A stretch of 64,000 bases of DNA, taken from Paraburkholderia tagetis (GTDB lineage Bacteria; Pseudomonadota; Gammaproteobacteria; Burkholderiales; Burkholderiaceae). Below are positions 62,569 to 64,000 of the stretch, piece after piece. Numbering within the stretch: position 1 is the stretch's first letter; each line of letters starts with the position of its first letter. The DNA is taken from positions 186,001 to 250,000 of the forward strand of contig NZ_JAKLJA010000006.1 of NCBI RefSeq assembly GCF_022213065.1, in the 5' to 3' direction. The position numbers and the translations under genes were made by a program. The notes under the pieces were generated by a model that was not told where the DNA came from, searched no databases, and saw only the letters and a list, made by a program, of their open reading frames with translations.

Positions 62569-63984
62569 TCACGGCGAAAATCCCGGCACCGGATCGCGCG
62601 ACGCCGCACCGCCCAGCAGCGCGCGCCACACGTGCCCATTGCGCTGCTCGGATAGCTCGCCGGGCGTGGCGGGCAGCTTCGCGTCCTTCGCGAGCGGCGA
62701 CACCAGGTGCGGCGTCACGACGATCACCAGTTCCTTGTCGTTCTGCTGATAGTTCAACTGCTTGAAGAACGTACCGATGATGGGCAAGTCGCCCAGCAGC
62801 GGCACCTTGTTCACATTCGATGCCGTCTCGCGATCGATCAGCCCACCGATCACGAAGCTCTCGCCGTCGCCCAGTTCGATGGTCGTTTCGGTGCGGCGCG
62901 TGGTGATCGCGGGCACGGACACGCCGCTGATCGTCACCGCGTTTGCGAAGTCGAGCTGGCTCGCCTCGGGCGCGACCTTGAGCGCGATGCGCTGCGGCGA
63001 GATCACCGTGGGCGTGAGCGAGAGCCCGATGCCGTAGGGCTTGTATTCAATCGCCGTGGCGCCGAGGGCCTGCGGCACCGGCACCGGAATCTCGCCGCCC
63101 GCGAGGAAGCTCGCGCTCTGACCCGAGAGCGCGACGAGCGTGGGCTCGGCGAGCACGCGCGCGAGGTTGTTCGACTCCATCAGGCTCAGGTCGGCGAACA
63201 GGCCGTGCGTGGCGGAGGCGAACACGAGATTGAACGCGGACATGATCGGCAAGGCGGCCTGGACCGCCGTACCCGCCGAGGTGAGCGTTCCCGAGCTGAG
63301 CGAAGTCGGCGTGAACGAGCCAAACGCGAAGCCGTTGTTCTGGCGAAAGAAGTTAAAGCCGATCTGCTTGAGCACGCTGCGGCTGAACTCGACCACGCGC
63401 ACGTCCACCTGCACGACCGCGCGCGTGGCGATGCTCGACGTATCGAGCACGTTCGCATCCTTGCCGTCCTTACCTTCCCTTTTGCCCTTGCCGATCGAGC
63501 CCTGCGCCGCGGCCACCGCGCGCTGGTGCTGCTCCATCGTCGCGGCGTCGCCGGTTATGAGCGCCGTGTCGCCCAACACCTTCACATCCGGCGTATCGGC
63601 GCCGAGCAGTGCGCGCGCCGCGTTCGTCGTCACGTTGACGGTGAGCGTGCGCGGCGCGCCGCTGCCTTCCCACAGCATCACGTTCGTTGTGCCCGCACCC
63701 TTGCCGACGAGCAGCACGCCGCCGCGCCGGTCGCCGCGTATCACCAGCACGTCGGCCACCGACGGATCGCCCACGGCAATGCGCGTGAGCGAGCCGGTGA
63801 CGGGCAGCGTGCGCTGCTCGCCCACGGCGATATCGACGCTGGGCGCCAAACCGTCCGCTGCATCTCGCGCGTATGCCGCGCGCCCCTGTGCAGGCGGTGC
63901 CGCCCATGCGGGCGCGGCGGCGAGCACGAGAGCGCCCGCGCATGCTGCGGCCACAGCCACGGCGAAAGTCCTTGTTATCGTCAT
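62569..63984 (-). CDS. rcpA: RcpA/CpaC secretin, outer-membrane channel of the Tad system
   Basis: 471 residues. Signal peptide MTITRTFAVAVAAACAGALVLAAAPAWA, then the RcpA N-terminal domain (PSVDIAVGEQRTLPVTGSLTRIAVGDPSVADVLVIRGDRRGGVLLVGKGAGTTNVML). Secretin domain: VQVDVRVVEFSRSVLKQIGFNFF, LMESNNLARVLAEPTLVALSGQSASFLAGGEIPVPVPQ, TRRTETTIELGDGESFVIGGLIDRET and VPLLGDLPIIGTFF. The AGGAACACG Shine-Dalgarno lies within the last 16 bases of the window, so the gene is complete. rcpC/cpaB and pilin genes would lie beyond the right edge. Confidence 0.95.
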   Translation of the reverse strand: MTITRTFAVAVAAACAGALVLAAAPAWAAPPAQGRAAYARDAADGLAPSVDIAVGEQRTLPVTGSLTRIAVGDPSVADVLVIRGDRRGGVLLVGKGAGTTNVMLWEGSGAPRTLTVNVTTNAARALLGADTPDVKVLGDTALITGDAATMEQHQRAVAAAQGSIGKGKREGKDGKDANVLDTSSIATRAVVQVDVRVVEFSRSVLKQIGFNFFRQNNGFAFGSFTPTSLSSGTLTSAGTAVQAALPIMSAFNLVFASATHGLFADLSLMESNNLARVLAEPTLVALSGQSASFLAGGEIPVPVPQALGATAIEYKPYGIGLSLTPTVISPQRIALKVAPEASQLDFANAVTISGVSVPAITTRRTETTIELGDGESFVIGGLIDRETASNVNKVPLLGDLPIIGTFFKQLNYQQNDKELVIVVTPHLVSPLAKDAKLPATPGELSEQRNGHVWRALLGGAASRDPVPGFSP

Positions 63985-64000
63985 CGTGTTCCTGCTTCTC

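Overview
The window is a high-GC, gene-dense piece of bacterial chromosome that looks like a Burkholderiaceae member, most likely Paraburkholderia, Caballeronia or a close relative. The evidence is family-level and read by eye: the paired N-end-rule transferases aat and bpt, a second long Hfq (Hfq2 type), DUF2968, DUF1488 and DUF3613 proteins, an oxalate cluster with pntAB, and a complete-looking Tad secretion ATPase/platform set. I see no insertion sequence, prophage or CRISPR array. Most of the sequence reads as core chromosome, with accessory metabolic and surface modules inserted.

Layout. 1-1.1 kb: 3' part of dusA and tRNA-His. 1.3-5.6 kb: small genes and a sulfonate-use operon transcribed leftward (ssuD-ssuC-ssuB-ssuF), without ssuE or ssuA. 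5.8-10 kb: a membrane protein, a 3-hydroxyisobutyryl-CoA hydrolase with its TetR neighbour, DUF1488, an SMR exporter and a UPF0303 protein. 10.2-14 kb: initiator tRNA, NUDIX, aat, bpt, pyrD. 14.1-17.8 kb: amino-acid ABC binding protein and permease (no ATPase), an oxidoreductase and a FadR-type regulator. 18-21.2 kb: manC (GDP-mannose supply) and a divergent Crp/Fnr regulator, separated by 0.8 kb that holds a good sigma-54 promoter match. 21.4-26.9 kb: rpiA, a lipoprotein amidase, rlmB and rnr. 27.1-27.6 kb: two nearly identical tRNA-Leu(CAG) genes, each with its own promoter and terminator.

27.6-37.4 kb, all leftward, is an oxalate catabolism region: GntR regulator, oxc (oxalyl-CoA decarboxylase), frc (formyl-CoA:oxalate CoA-transferase), a PAS-only protein, a small protein, pntA and pntB (proton-translocating transhydrogenase), and an OxlT-type oxalate/formate antiporter. 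Frc activates oxalate, Oxc decarboxylates it, and OxlT exchanges oxalate for formate. If formate is oxidised elsewhere to NADH, PntAB could turn that into NADPH. A near-identical hairpin plus Shine-Dalgarno cassette lies in front of both frc and pntA; its upper stem differs in sequence but keeps pairing. This is the strongest candidate in the window for an undescribed cis-acting RNA element.

37.6-46.2 kb: a small unknown gene, an acyl-CoA ligase/SDR pair, an orphan TPR-glycosyltransferase-like protein, an SHS-family transporter and a FadD-type ligase. 46.2-50.2 kb: a VAO-family flavoprotein with a small exported partner, and a lipoprotein/ECF-sigma/anti-sigma operon. 50.8-52.7 kb: hfq2, a 58-residue protein and DUF2968. 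52.7-64 kb, leftward: a Tad pilus locus (rcpA/cpaC, tadZ/cpaE, tadA, tadB, tadC, tadD, DUF3613, tadG) ending in a sigma-54 activator gene; pilin and prepilin peptidase genes must lie beyond the right edge or elsewhere.

A recurrent oddity is 12-bp tandem duplication inside coding sequence, always in frame, found in at least eight genes of this window.
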